A stretch of 64,000 nt of DNA from Zygaena filipendulae (lineage: Eukaryota > Arthropoda > Insecta > Lepidoptera > Zygaenidae): assembly GCA_907165275.2 (NCBI GenBank), contig OU015665.1:6014001-6078000 (forward strand), read 5' to 3'. Of the stretch, positions 26,901 to 37,455 are shown piece by piece; within the stretch, counting starts at the first letter, position 1; the number at the start of each line of letters is the position of its first letter. Made by a program: the position numbers and the translations under genes. The notes below the pieces were generated by a model. That model was not told the DNA's origin. It worked only from the letters and a program-made list of their open reading frames with translations, and made no database searches.

Positions 26901-29900
26901 GCGCACATCCTGGCCGAGCCGCCGCCCCCGCCGCCGCCCCCGCCGCCGCCGCCCCCGCCCAGGAACCCTTTAGTTGCACACGGTACGGTGAGCATAAAAA
27001 ATATCTTAGCTGAACAGTAGGTACTTCTAGTTTACTATAGCGCAGTGTTGCTCTAATTCAAACAATTTTCACATTCGGTTTCACATCCGGTAGGTAACAG
27101 GTAACAATATTTTATTTTTTAATAGTTCATACATGTACTTATCCCATTCGTAACTCATATCGTAACGTAGATAGGTCTATACACATTTTACTTTTATTTT
27201 TGTGAGTATTCACTCTTCAGCTTTTGTCCACGGTTTTCCTGAGCGAGTTTTGGGATTTCCTCAGGAATTCTTACTTGAACTTCTATCTCAAAAATATAAT
27301 TTCTAGAAGCAGAAAATGCGGCCAAAAACGCTATCACTGAGGATGGTGAAGAACCTACAGATTCCATCGATACTGTCGCCAAAGACGCTAAAGAGAAACT
27401 TGTAAGTTAACTTTTTTCTAAATACTTAATCACTTTACCCCTCAATGAGCTGTTCATGATTTGTTGGACTTACGTATTTCAGGTACGTCACATACTTCAA
27501 TTGGTCGCTGATAATACTGGTTTTTTGGTGGAAGATAGACTGCTGAAGCTTATTGAAAAATATCAACTGACAGCCAGGAATCTTTGCACACTTGATTCAA
27601 TTTTCATGGTGACTAAGTATTTTATCTTATTATTAGTTGTTTCGCGCGGTTTCACCCGCGTCAATTTTAGAGTTCTCACAGGAATTCCGGGATAAAAAGT
27701 ACCCTATGTCTTTTTCTGTAGATACACGTGACAACGTAGGCGGCTTGAGTTTTTCCGACACTTCCAAACAATTATCGTTATTTTTCAAACAATTTACACA
27801 AAACCTCGACAAATTATAGTACCTATATCAAAGACCTATATATATAAACCTCCCACATGAATCACTCTTGTGTATTGGTGAAAACCGCAAGAAAATCCAT
27901 AGTTTTTGAGTTTATCGCGAACAGACAGTAAGACGCGGACTTTGTTTTATAATATGTAGTGAAGTGAGCAAATCTTGTTAAAACTTGTTGTGAATTTGAA
28001 TTCTTTACAAATTCGTCGACGAAATAATTAGTACCTAATGACGGCTAACTTAAAAACATTGATAAATAATTAATAATTAAGAACTGCCAAATTTTAAGCG
28101 AAAGCGCACGAATTCATGGTATACATTCTTCTACTCGAATTTCTACTTGAATTTGCGCATGTTGTGTTTGTGTTGTTGACGCAAAGATCCAAGCAGGGCG
28201 GCGTGAAACATAGAATTTTTGCAAATACCTACTCGCGGCGCGTATCGGCAGTACACGATTCTCTTAACATATTGGCCAAATACCAATATACTGCATAGTA
28301 ACCGGCGACGGTAGGCAAGTCGCGTATTACAATTCGATGTCACTGTTATAAATACATAGGTATATACTGTTAATTCCGTGGTTATAATGTATGTTTTTGA
28401 TTTTATTTTTCTAGGCCCTTGAAATACAAGCTGAAGAGGACATTGAACTCTTGTGCAAGACTTTCTTGAGCTACGCATTTTGTCCGATATGCATTGGAGT
28501 CGATGTGGCTCCCGAAATGTTGGAACCTTTTTCTGTAGGTATAATTTATCATTACTTCATAATTACTATAATACAAAATTCGTAAACGCACCGCAACGAA
28601 GCAACAAACCAAATATAGATTTGGTTTTTTGGACATACTTACTTAGGTACCTAGATATAAATTACATTACCGACACACTCTATATATAGTGCTCTTTGTG
28701 TCCAACAAGATTACTTGAAAAACTTAAAAAGTCATGCGATTTGCTGTAGTAGGTTTATGATTATGAGGTACCTACGTTTAATTATTTTTAATTTATACTG
28801 ACAATAATACGATTACCTACTACATTTTTCTAGACCATATCCCATGAAGATTCACGAGCTGCGAGCATAAGTGCTAAAGGAGCACGAGGTAATTAATAAT
28901 TAATCGATTAATTTACAGCAAAATACCTATATACATAGGTATGTGGTATATTATGCCGTTGTATTTCTTAAATCATATACTCATGCTGTCGACAATGTAC
29001 AGACGATGGCTGGATATTGCCACCTAAAAGTATTTTTATTTTTATGCTATTTTATACAGAGCGATAGTCAAAATATGATTGTAAATTAAGCGTTATCTTT
29101 TACTATGGATCTTTGAATCTGAAATAAAGGATTATTATTATTATATAAAAGGCACAGGACGTTTTAACTAAAATGGTAACCGTAACGTCTCTTCTATAAT
29201 ATTAAATATCTGGGTCAAATATTCGCTCGTTGTGTATAGCTAGCTCCATCTGTTATTAAGTAGAAAAACAAACACTCATTTGCATTGCCTGAAAAACGGA
29301 TAAAACGACGTTTTCTAAAAATGAAACCTAGCTAGATTGATTAATCGCCCTCAAAACCCCCTGCATACTAAAATTCATGAAAATCGTTGAAGACGTTTCC
29401 GAGATTCAGATTATATATATACAAGAATTGCTCGTTTAAAGATAGTAGATTTATCAAAATTTAGAATGAGACGAAATACTTTTTTAGTTAAAACCGTCGT
29501 GACTCGTCAGTTTATTTTTTGTCAACTAGGTAGGTACGTAATTAAAATTGTTAACATAATTCGTGAACTGTAACAGGAGAGAGGCTCTCTATTCGTCCTC
29601 GGTCGAGCGTGGCTCGAAGTATATCAGCCAGCACTTCCAGGTCAATTCACGTCGGATTCAGGTAATATCTTTTTTTACTTTTAGAGACCTTTAGTGTCTG
29701 CCTTTTTTAAGTTATAATAGGTATTTAAATGCATTTATTATTATTGAAGGCCTCATGAATTGACTCCAATGGATCAACTTCTTCTAGCAGAAGCAGAGGA
29801 AATTGTACAAAAGTGTGGTGAACCTCAAGGTAGGTATTTACAACAAAAAAAGTTCTGTCAGTGTAGAGTGTAGTTATTTAAATTATTTATGGCAGAATCG

Positions 29901-31683
29901 CTAGCAGCCGGCGCCGTGTCGGAGAGCGGCGCGACGACGTCCACGAGGCGGCCCGGCGCCCGCGGCGTCACCGTCTCCGCTCAACCGGTGCTTGAGCCGA
30001 GAGCGACCAACCCTTTCCTTTGCCCTTGTAAGTATGTTGCGAATTCGCATAAAGCTTTCATACTAGTAGATTTCAACCTCAAGATTTGTACCTGTAAGGT
30101 CAACATTTCCAACAAAATTTGTTCTTAATTTCTTCACAAAATGTAATCTCAACTGTCGCCAGGGGCGAGGTATGATACAAACACATGTTAACATTTGTCA
30201 CCAATGATAACAAATTCGGTGGTGAAAACGGAGAATACATTCAAATCAGTTAGGTATAATCTAATGTTTTGAAATTTATAACAATTTTAGTGGGGCACAA
30301 TTTAGAAATCGAGCCAATGCAGGTGCTGACAGCTTTAGGAGAGTTCATATCAATATTTGTGCCTCCCGATAAGAAGAAACTCTACGATATATTGTAAGTA
30401 AAGATTTTATACTATTCTGTTATGTACCTACATAGTTCTTGGTGATCCACGTTTTAGGAAAAACTGTTTAACGCGTTTTTATATTTCAGGGATAGCGTGA
30501 AACCACCAGATTTCACTACACCATCTCGAAAGTTAACAGCAGAGGAAATAGAGCAGTATTGGGCGGCATGGAAAACTGTATTCCCTTCGGAAAAAGATCG
30601 ATTTTGGGATGGTTTACTCACTGGTCTTAACAACTATCTGGGCATACTACAAGGTGAACACTATAATAAGTGTACCGGTTATTTGACAAAGCAACTATTT
30701 ATTTCCTCTAGAATCCCCACTTGTGTTATCTACGTATACTTGTCTATCTGTGGATAGCATTAATACCTGCTTTGAATTGCCTAATGCTACTGCTCCACCT
30801 GCGTGTCAACGCGTAAATTAGTGCGCTAAATAAGTCATTACGTAGATGTGGCCAACATTTTAACGCGTTAACGGATTAACGGCATTACTAATGACGTTAA
30901 ACGTTAAGCGATAGCTCGGGTATCGGTTTTTTGGACACATCAAAGGGTTTTAGCGCGTTATTTAGCGCACTAAGCGGTGTTGACTACATTAACGCCTTCT
31001 CATTCTGCGTGGCGCACGCGCGGAGCAAGAACGTATTTACTTTGTTTTGGCGAGAACAATAAAAATACGACATTGGATTGGTCTAAAATTACAGCTGCTT
31101 CTACCGCCATTGCTGTTGGAAGCTTCGACCGCCATTTTGTGTTAACGCGTTATTTCACTAGAAATTAACGCTTAACGGCACGTTGCAAACTAAATGTAGC
31201 CAACACGTATTTTAATGCCTTAATTAACGCGTAGTTGGACATTACCATCAACGTTAACGTTAACGCAGGTGGAGTAGTAGCATAAGAGAAGAAAAAAAAT
31301 AGAAAGGGGTAGAAATTGATTTTAAGTGAAATTTCACGCATTCACTTTCGCTCTGACTCTTTCTATTCCACCACCTTCCAACAGTGCTTTCCATGGAAGC
31401 TTTAAACGTTTAAACTCAACCTTGCTGGAAGTCTCATTAGAAGTTTCACTTAAAAAAAATATGTCCAAAAATGGTCATAAATTGCATTTCAGAAAGGGAG
31501 CGCCTACACGAGGAGGTGGTGTTGTTGCGCAGACGCAACGCGGCGCTGCGGCGGCTCGTGCGCGGCGAACTGCCCGATTTGCCGTCGGCGCCGCCGCCCT
31601 ACGCGCGCCCCTACCCGCCAGCTTTCACCGGGACCATGCCAGACGACGCACCTGAACCTTACGCTAAACTGCCACCAATCTAA
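20931..31683 (+). CDS. DRC1: Dynein regulatory complex subunit 1 (DRC1, CCDC164)
   Basis: Seventeen exons: 20931-21073, 22591-22778, 24375-24610, 25066-25272, 25370-25537, 25757-25993, 26829-26982, 27307-27401, 27483-27608, 28415-28534, 28834-28888, 29577-29661, 29750-29829, 29896-30027, 30291-30393, 30490-30653, 31493-31683; 2484 nt, 827 residues plus stop. DRC1 is a long coiled-coil subunit of the nexin-dynein regulatory complex that links outer doublets and sets dynein activity in axonemes; in insects that means mainly sperm tails and chordotonal cilia. Hallmarks: N-terminal EERKAARALRIKRRQEALKR, coiled coil through about residues 100-400 with KKREEENVFVRSQQKRKLNK (matching the human KKRDEE...SQQKRKINR block), then the C-terminal domain WAAWKTVFPSEKDRFWDGLL and a closing coiled coil. 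Residues from exon 7 include 14 consecutive prolines. The donor of exon 7 was chosen as gtacgg (26983) because the stronger gtgagc five bases on breaks the frame. Longer than human (740). Confidence 0.93.
21460..21943. repeat. Palindromic repeats in DRC1 intron 1 (first group)
   Basis: Between 21530 and 21690 attgccgcaatcagag faces ctctgattgcggccgt, with ttaattggcatttga and tcaaatgccaattaa in between. Between 21765 and 21925 agcgttttacgcgcg and gtcgagaacgcg face cgcgcgttctcgac and cgtaaaacgcct. These look like two adjacent foldback elements; the first is related to 21946-22178. Confidence 0.6.
21946..22178. mobile_element. Foldback MITE with about 75-bp arms in DRC1 intron 1
   Basis: The left arm begins agtcgactttaatgattact and the right arm is its near-exact mirror ending attaaagtcgact; tgtcgcaatcaga / tctgattgcggca mark the inner limits. 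A remnant of the same family is at 32430-32520. Confidence 0.75.
22922..23567 (+). mobile_element. Long dispersed repeat in DRC1 intron 2
   Basis: Begins agggtttcgtagccaaatgg and ends cgagtccgactcgcacttgg followed by a T-run. It includes tgtctgtctgtccgtcc and long segments with no ORF. Fragments recur at 8121 (agggttccgtaccaaa) and 9553-9590 (tgtccgactcgcacttgg). I recognise this as a common lepidopteran repeat but cannot state its class. Confidence 0.65.
23912..24024. repeat. Short inverted repeat in DRC1 intron 2
   Basis: The sequence ctagacacgcgg is mirrored by ccgcgtgtctag about 90 bp away, with ccaagccaagctcaag and cttgaacttggcttg as inner arms. A small foldback. Confidence 0.55.
26616..26816. 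mobile_element. Foldback element ending beside the DRC1 exon 7 acceptor
   Basis: Outer arms agttgacattatacattat / aatgtcaact and cgttaac / gttaacg; inner arms ggtcagccaatcaaaact / agttttgattggctgacc. The right arm ends about 13 nt before the exon at 26829, and the likely branch sequence ttgactaac overlaps or abuts it. Confidence 0.7.
27635..27960 (+). repeat. GC-headed SINE-like repeat, tails A then B, in DRC1 intron 9
   Basis: Head ttgtttcgcgcggtttcacc, then gggataaaaagtaccctatg (tail A), then acctatatatataaacctcc and tcgcgaacagacagtaag (tail B). Same composite order as 2649-2953, so the two tails may be one longer master element. Confidence 0.7.
30785..31282. mobile_element. Harbinger-type MITE in DRC1 intron 16 (uninterrupted copy)
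   Basis: Ends TGCTACTGCTCCACCTGCGT / acgcaggtggagtagtagca, with TAA directly repeated on both sides (30782-30784, 31283-31285). The interior is rich in gttaacg and gcgctaa motifs. It is oriented arbitrarily and has no ORF. It lies within 210 bp of the last DRC1 exon. Confidence 0.8.
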
Positions 31684-31748
31684 ATCACCTTTTAAAAAAA
31701 AAATTGTCATATTTTCTTACGGCCGCACTCAGTCGTTTTAATCATTAA

Positions 31749-32382
31749 TGCTACTGCTACACCTGCGTGTTAACGCGTAAATTATAGTGCGCTAATTAAG
31801 GGATGAAGATGTGGCCAACATTTTAACGGGTTAACTTTAAGCGATAGCTCGGGTGTCGGTTTTTTGGACACATCAAAGGGTTTTAGCGCGTTATTTAGCG
31901 CACTAAGCGGTGTTGGCTACATTAACGCCTTTTCATTCTGCGTGGCGCACGCGCGGAGCAATACCGTATTTACTTTTTTTTGACGGGAACAATAAAAATA
32001 CGACAGTGGAATGGTCTAAAATTACAACGCCTTTCGTACAACAACAAACGTAACAAACCCTTATTTCGCTTTTGGATATTGAAGTCATCTGTCTGTCAGT
32101 ATCACATGACCCTGTCAATACGACAGTGACATCTCTATCACAGATTAATAAGGCGTTATTTTGAACTAGTGACGTCATTCTGCGTTTCGGCGGTAAAGTC
32201 AAAAGTAGGAACTTTGAAACTCTCTATTTAATTAATTTATGCATATTTTTTTTTCTTTTTCTTACTTTAAGTGGGCCATATATCTTTATAATAGGCTAGA
32301 AAAAAAATCATGCAAGTACCCTATTAACGTGTAGTTGGACATTAACATCAACGTTTACGTTAACGCAGGTGGAGCAGTAGCA
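31749..32382. mobile_element. Second copy of the TGCTACTGCT MITE, interrupted by another MITE
   Basis: Same ends and TAA flanks (31746-31748, 32383-32385) as the copy at 30785. After ggtctaaaattac (about 32020) the sequence changes to a reverse-oriented piece of the 34861-35491 family, which ends with its own terminal atgcaagtaccc at 32323. The host element then resumes at attaacgtgtagttggac. About 130 bp of the host seen in copy 1 is missing. Confidence 0.75.
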
Positions 32383-33867
32383 TAATGGTTACTTAATTGT
32401 ATTGTAAGTAAAGATTTTAAAAATAAAAATGCCGCACGCAGAGACCATCATTAAACTAAATTAAGTTGATTAGTTAAATGCAAATAAGTAATCATTAAAA
32501 CAACTCCGAGTGCGGCTATTAGTGATAAATTGGGAAATTTAAAATAAACATTTATCAATTTCTAAATGGCGTTATTCATTCCGATATATCTGAGAGTTTT
32601 CAACATAAAAAAGATTGATCTATATAACATGTGGTAGAATTAACTGCAAAATAATGTTTAAATCATTTAAATATTGGTAATTTTTTTTTCAAACAAAATA
32701 AATAAATCAAAAAGAAAACAATCTGTGAAGGCGTACGTTACGCCGCTCAATAGCTTAGGGCCGTTTATATCTACAGATTAAGCGTGCCAGCAGGCAGCAA
32801 CGTTCCGTGTGCGTCTGGTGTGCGTTCCGTGGGTTTCGGCGCAGTTGTTCGGTTAAAATTTCACTCGTTTGAGTTGCAACCAAGCGACCGCGACAGAACG
32901 ATCGAATTGTTTTTCTCTCGACTCACATTGCAAATAAGACTGTTTTTCATCAAATTATAAACTTTTTGTGACTACGACACCTCCCCTTTGTTTGTAAGAA
33001 CTTCGATTGATTTATTTTTCGACGAATCCGATTTTTGGCGCAAACTTTAACACTTCTTACAATACATAGCTGTCAGAATGAAAATTAACCTGCTTCGGAT
33101 ATGGTTGTTTGGTTGTTGTACTCTGAGCCACGGAACGGGTGAAACTACGCTCTGACAGCTGTCAGAGTAAAATTTCACCAAGCCACAGAACGGGTACAGA
33201 GCGCGCTCGAGCGCGTTCGAGTGCACTTGTGCGGATCCACGGAACGCGCCTCTGCATTCTACAGTCTGCACGCCGCACGGTGCCAACGCGATGCTCTATT
33301 CATATTTCACACTGCTCGGCATGTGGCCACAGACACGTACAGACATGAACTGCGCAGACAAATATTCCTTCCGCGAATAGACCGGTAGGTCCCGCCCGGG
33401 TACGGCCCGGTCTGCCCGCGTCTGCGCGGCCGTGTTACGATAGATGTGAATACGTTAATACGCACTGGTATTGGAGAATATTATTTTTTCTGCGACGAAA
33501 CAGATATAAATGGACCTTTAAAAACACATCGCCGCGCGCCGCGCGCCGGTATCTTAAGGTCAATGATCTTGATCGAGCTGATGCATCGCTCAGTGTCGGT
33601 GTGTACGTGCCACGTGGCGCGTACCTTATGTATACGTATTAGCACAGATAATATATTAATATACTGTAAGTGAGTTACGTGTATTGTGTACCTTGTGAAT
33701 GAAAGTTGTAATGATTTTTAATTAAATTTATTTTCCGCACTAATTACTGTACAACTTCCCACCACGTTAATTAACTTCACACACATTAATCTTCAGATAT
33801 TAAGATATAAGAATATCTTAATATCTATCTTAATATCTTAATATATATAAATCACGTGTCACGTTGT

Positions 33868-34115
33868 TTGTCCGCGATATGGACTCCGAAACTACTGTAT
33901 GGATTTTAATAAAATTTTGTAACCATTTATTATATTAATATGGTCCAACTTAAAAGATAGGTTAGTTTTTATCCCGGAACTCCCGCGGGAACTCCGGATT
34001 TAATGCGGGGAACAGCTAATCACCGTAAACTACTGTCAGGGGTAGGTACAAAGAAGGACATAGACCGTGGGAACTCCGAAATTACCGCGGATGAAATCGC
34101 GGGGGACAGCTAGTT
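33868..34115 (-). repeat. GC-headed repeats, minus orientation, two in tandem
   Basis: The first runs from the tail-C-like ccgcgatatggactccgaaa to atcccggaactcccgcggga and a head end aacagctaatc. A second begins tactgtcaggggtaggtaca and ends gggggacagctagt at about 34115. The same pair order occurs at 51370-51512. Confidence 0.6.
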
Positions 34116-34255
34116 GTATTATAAATAATTTAGACATGGGCTAATAAAAATGAAAAAATATAACCTGTATTAAAAGATGGTGCGATCGATTCAGACGTCG
34201 ATTCTGAGAAATTTAATTTCTAGTTTTCAGTTAATTCGTTAACACGTTGTAAATA
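34115..34255 (+). repeat. Dispersed repeat, copy 2
   Basis: Matches 10394-10545 (ttgtattataaataattt, gtgcgatcgattc, ttctagttttcagttaatt). It abuts the preceding GC-headed repeat and the following LINE tail. Confidence 0.6.
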
Positions 34256-34261
34256 TAGTTC

Positions 34262-35750
34262 GCAAACTCCTTAAATTCGGCTCAAGTTCAGTTGAATATG
34301 AGGGATTTGAATACATCTTGGGGTCTCAGATGCTACAATCTGTAAATAGTGTAAAAGATTTAGGAGTTATATTAGATAAACAAATACACTTTAGATCACA
34401 TTATAATTATTTGACATCCTCCTGTAACAAAACGCTAGGCTTCATTTCTAGATTGTGCACAGATTTCAAATCCCCCTTTTCGTACATCACTTTGTTTCGT
34501 AGTAGGCTTGAGTATTGTACTGTCATATGGAGCCCCTTTTATCAAGTGCATACAGACGCGATTGAAGCTTTACAATCTAGACTTATGAAAATTTTAACTC
34601 ATCGGTTCCATCTTCGATACCAATGCAAGACCGACTTGACCATTTCAAGGTCGTTAATTTAGAAAAACGCAGACATTTAATCCACTTGACCACCCTCTGC
34701 AAAATCATCCACAACTCTCTCGACACATCAATTCCCTCATCTATATTCATTAACGTCCCAACAAAAATTTACAGACAAAATAGGAAATATCTTACCTTTC
34801 ACATCCCAACTTCTAATACAAGAGGCAGCGCAACAACCCTGTAACTCTTAAGTGCCAATAGGGTACTTGCATGAATTTTTTTTTTTCAGTCTATTTTAAA
34901 GATATATGGCCTACTTAAACAAAGCAAGAAAAAGAAAAAATATATATGCATAAATTAATGAAATAGAGCGTTTCAAAGTTCCTACTTTAGACCTTACCGC
35001 CAAAACGCGGAATGACGTCACTTGTTCAAAATTACGCCTTATTAATCTGTGATAGAAATGTCAATGTCGTATTGACAGGGTCATGTGACACTGACAGACA
35101 GATAACTTCAATATCCAAAAGCGAAATTAAGGTTGAACTGTGTCGATTTACTTCCAAAAGTTCCAGTAAAGAATCGAAATGCATGTTACCGATGCATTTT
35201 AAAAGTAAAAAACTTCAGAAAATGAAAAATATGTGTTGACTGTATGCACTTAGTTTCTTTTGCCTTCTCTGAAAGAGGTAAATGTTTCCTAAAAAAATAA
35301 AAGTGACGTCATGTGTTAAGCTTGGCTGTGATTGGTGTTTCGTTGCAACGTTCCGTTTCACAAAATTAAAAGTTGAATATTTTGGAAACTTTTGAAATTT
35401 TTTTAGTAAATCTTTCACGAAAACGCTTTTCTAAGGCTCTAATTTTGAAATATTGACACAATTTCTTATTATAAATTTCATGCAAGTACCCTATTATATA
35501 ATGAAATTAGTGCCAAAACTTCATCTAATATAGATTTATTTCACACATTTACCGCTTTTCGCTCTTCACTTTCAAAATTGTAAACTACCTTCAACATCTA
35601 TTTTTTCTCTTTTAATCTTCTCTCTCTCAACGTCCCATAAATTTGCCTTATGGATTAGCATTGTTTAAGGGTATTTAATTGTAGTTTAAGTGCATGTCAA
35701 ACTGTAATTGTGTATTGTCCTATCAATGTTAAATTGAAATAAAGAAAATA
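34262..35750 (+). mobile_element. 5'-truncated Jockey/CR1-like LINE tail, split by a MITE
   Basis: A reverse-transcriptase C-terminal region is readable from 34280: GVILDKQIHFRSHYNYL, LGFISRLCTDF, TLFRSRLEYCTVIWSPFYQ, IEALQSRLMKIL, then after one frame change DRLDHFKVVNLEKRRHL. The reading stops at 34858 where a MITE (34861-35491) sits, and resumes at 35500 with NEISAKTSSNIDLFHTF, ending in a stop near 35583. A short 3' UTR ends in aataaagaaaataaaatg (about 35740). It is dead: truncated, frame-shifted and interrupted. Confidence 0.75.
34861..35491. mobile_element. MITE with gggtacttgcatgaa ends, TA-flanked, inside a LINE
   Basis: Ends gggtacttgcatgaa / ttcatgcaagtaccc, with TA on each side as in Tc1/mariner-type insertions. 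The interior has cggaatgacgtcacttg, a segment tccaaaagcgaaattaagg and gtgattggtgtttcgttgca. Related fragments at 16413-16885, 32021-32323, 59950-60130 and in the arms of 14551-16412. Confidence 0.75.
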
Positions 35751-36185
35751 AAATGAAATAAAATACTGACCTAAAATAAAATAAATTTAAATAAATTTAA
35801 ATAAATGTTAAATGTTAATGTTATTTGCATGTCACGCTATGGCTATCAACCCACAGACGAATAAGAAGAACATCAACCTTTTTTTTTTGTTTATTTATGC
35901 TATATAGGTACAGGGCCCATACTGCCAATTCTGATGTGTATTATTTAACAATAGATATTATACGATAAGGCCTAAGCCATTTCTTTTTTTATTTTATCTT
36001 CTTTTATTTTCTTTTTTCACTTCTTTTATTCCCGTCTTTCTCTTCTTATGTCATTTTCTTGTTGTAATACTCATTTAATTTTATTCTTTGATTGATTCCT
36101 TGTGAGAACATCAACCACTCATGTCAACCGACTGGCGTGGTTGATCAATCATTGGTCCGAGGTTGATCACGCAATCAAACCTTAC

Positions 36186-36358
36186 CTGTAGGGGGAGCAC
36201 GAATTTTTTCGCTATCGTCTAGTCGATATCGTCGTATTGTCAAAGCGTTTTTTTGTATGGAAAATGAACGACACTGGATAGATGGCGCTGTTCATTTTCC
36301 ATACAAAAAAAATGCTCGATATCGACTAGACGAGAGCGACAAAATTCGTGCTCCCCCT
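36186..36358. mobile_element. Foldback MITE, near-perfect 170-bp palindrome
   Basis: Arms tagggggagcacgaatttt and aaaattcgtgctcccccta close on ctagtcgatatcg / cgatatcgactag and on gtatggaaaatgaac / gttcattttccatac. It is inserted in a repeat (36130-36470) that also occurs around 8280-8880. A one-armed relic is at 8940-9025. Confidence 0.8.
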
Positions 36359-36745
36359 ACAGATACCTTGAAAACGTCAGTGCTCACACTACAAAAATGG
36401 CGACGATTATGACGTCATACCGCCTACTGCGGATACTCTGGCAGTATCTGAAAGTTATAATCGAACGAATTTTTCGTCACTGCGAGCAGTAAGGCCAGGG
36501 CTATCCGTAATTTACGGAACATACCATGATTTGATATGATCACAGACGAATAAGAGAACATACTGATCGGAAAACTTCGTGTCATCGTCGGTATCATTCA
36601 GATGATGCAATGGCGGGAGTATTAGCGCTTAGTGCGCACCCAATGAACGAATCGCTTTTCGCTTGATTCATTCACTTACCGCCGGCCCGAACACTTGGGA
36701 CCCTCTTGGGACCTCAGAAGAATACTTGGGACAGTTGGGAAAATA

Positions 36746-37078
36746 GGGATGTTGACTACTATTGAAAATCAAAATTCTAATTAGTCCGTCAGTTAGAAAA
36801 TAAAAAAACAATAGACACGTATTTTTTGCTTTTTTAAATAAATTAAAATATACAGAGATAAAGCGCCTTAAAGTTTAGGATGAGGAGGTGATAGGTGGCG
36901 GTATCACTAACCACAAAACCGCCATACAAACTGTCAGAATAGTGACGTCACGCGAAATTTCAACTCAATATATCGCCGTTATTTTTTGATTACGTAAAAA
37001 AAGAAAAAATACGTGTCCAATATTTTTTAATAATCTACAAGACGGACTAAAAAATAAAAATTAGTCAACATGCCCATT
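36746..37078. mobile_element. CRE-MITE copy 3, upstream of the AIG1-like gene
   Basis: Ends agggatgttgactact / ttagtcaacatgcccatt. The second site agtgacgtcacgcg is intact near 36942, while the first has decayed to ataggtggcggtatcac. It lies 378 bp before the AIG1-like start codon. Confidence 0.85.
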
Positions 37079-37104
37079 CAACTCAAATTGAGCACAACTC
37101 GAGT

Positions 37105-37385
37105 TGACATAATCTCTAGTTAATCTGTGTTTCCACTTTGACTTTCCACTTTCCTCCGTGATGAGTGATCCGTCATAAGTCTAGTTAATTTGTGGATCCG
37201 ACGGTATCTAAGTAGTTTGTGGTTAAGTATGGGCCCTGTACTCTTAGCCTTTCCTATATAGGATAAATAAACGAAAAAAAAAAAAAAAACTTTGTGGATC
37301 CGTCATTGTGATCCGTCACAAATTAACTAGACATATGTCTAGTTAATTTGTGGTCATGTCTATTTAATTTGTGGATCCGTCCTCG
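37105..37385. repeat. Array of tctagttaatttgtgg half-palindromes
   Basis: The unit tctagttaatttgtggatcc or its reverse occurs at about 37120, 37181, 37290, 37317, 37335 and 37357. At 37317-37352 two units meet head to head to give a perfect 36-bp palindrome centred on acatatgt. It lies 70-350 bp upstream of the AIG1-like start codon and may contribute to that promoter or be debris of a transposon terminus. Confidence 0.65.
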
Positions 37386-37455
37386 TACTCGTACTTCGTA
37401 GTTATTTGAAACTGTGACCTATTTACTGAAAATTAATATTAATTGAAAAGAGAAA

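Larger units (their letters stand above)
31684..37455. other. Repeat-dense spacer between DRC1 and the AIG1-like gene
   Basis: Contains the nested MITE pair, a palindromic remnant (32430-32520), a GC-rich stretch of unknown nature (32740-33640, with tcagagtaaaatttcac and a duplicated ccacggaacg motif), a minus-oriented GC-headed repeat, a split LINE tail, a foldback element, a CRE-MITE and a palindrome array. No supported gene lies in the interval. Confidence 0.6.

Noticed and set aside
26714..26995. Minus-strand ORF with a long glycine run
   Set aside because: Shadow of the proline run of DRC1 exon 7 read in reverse.
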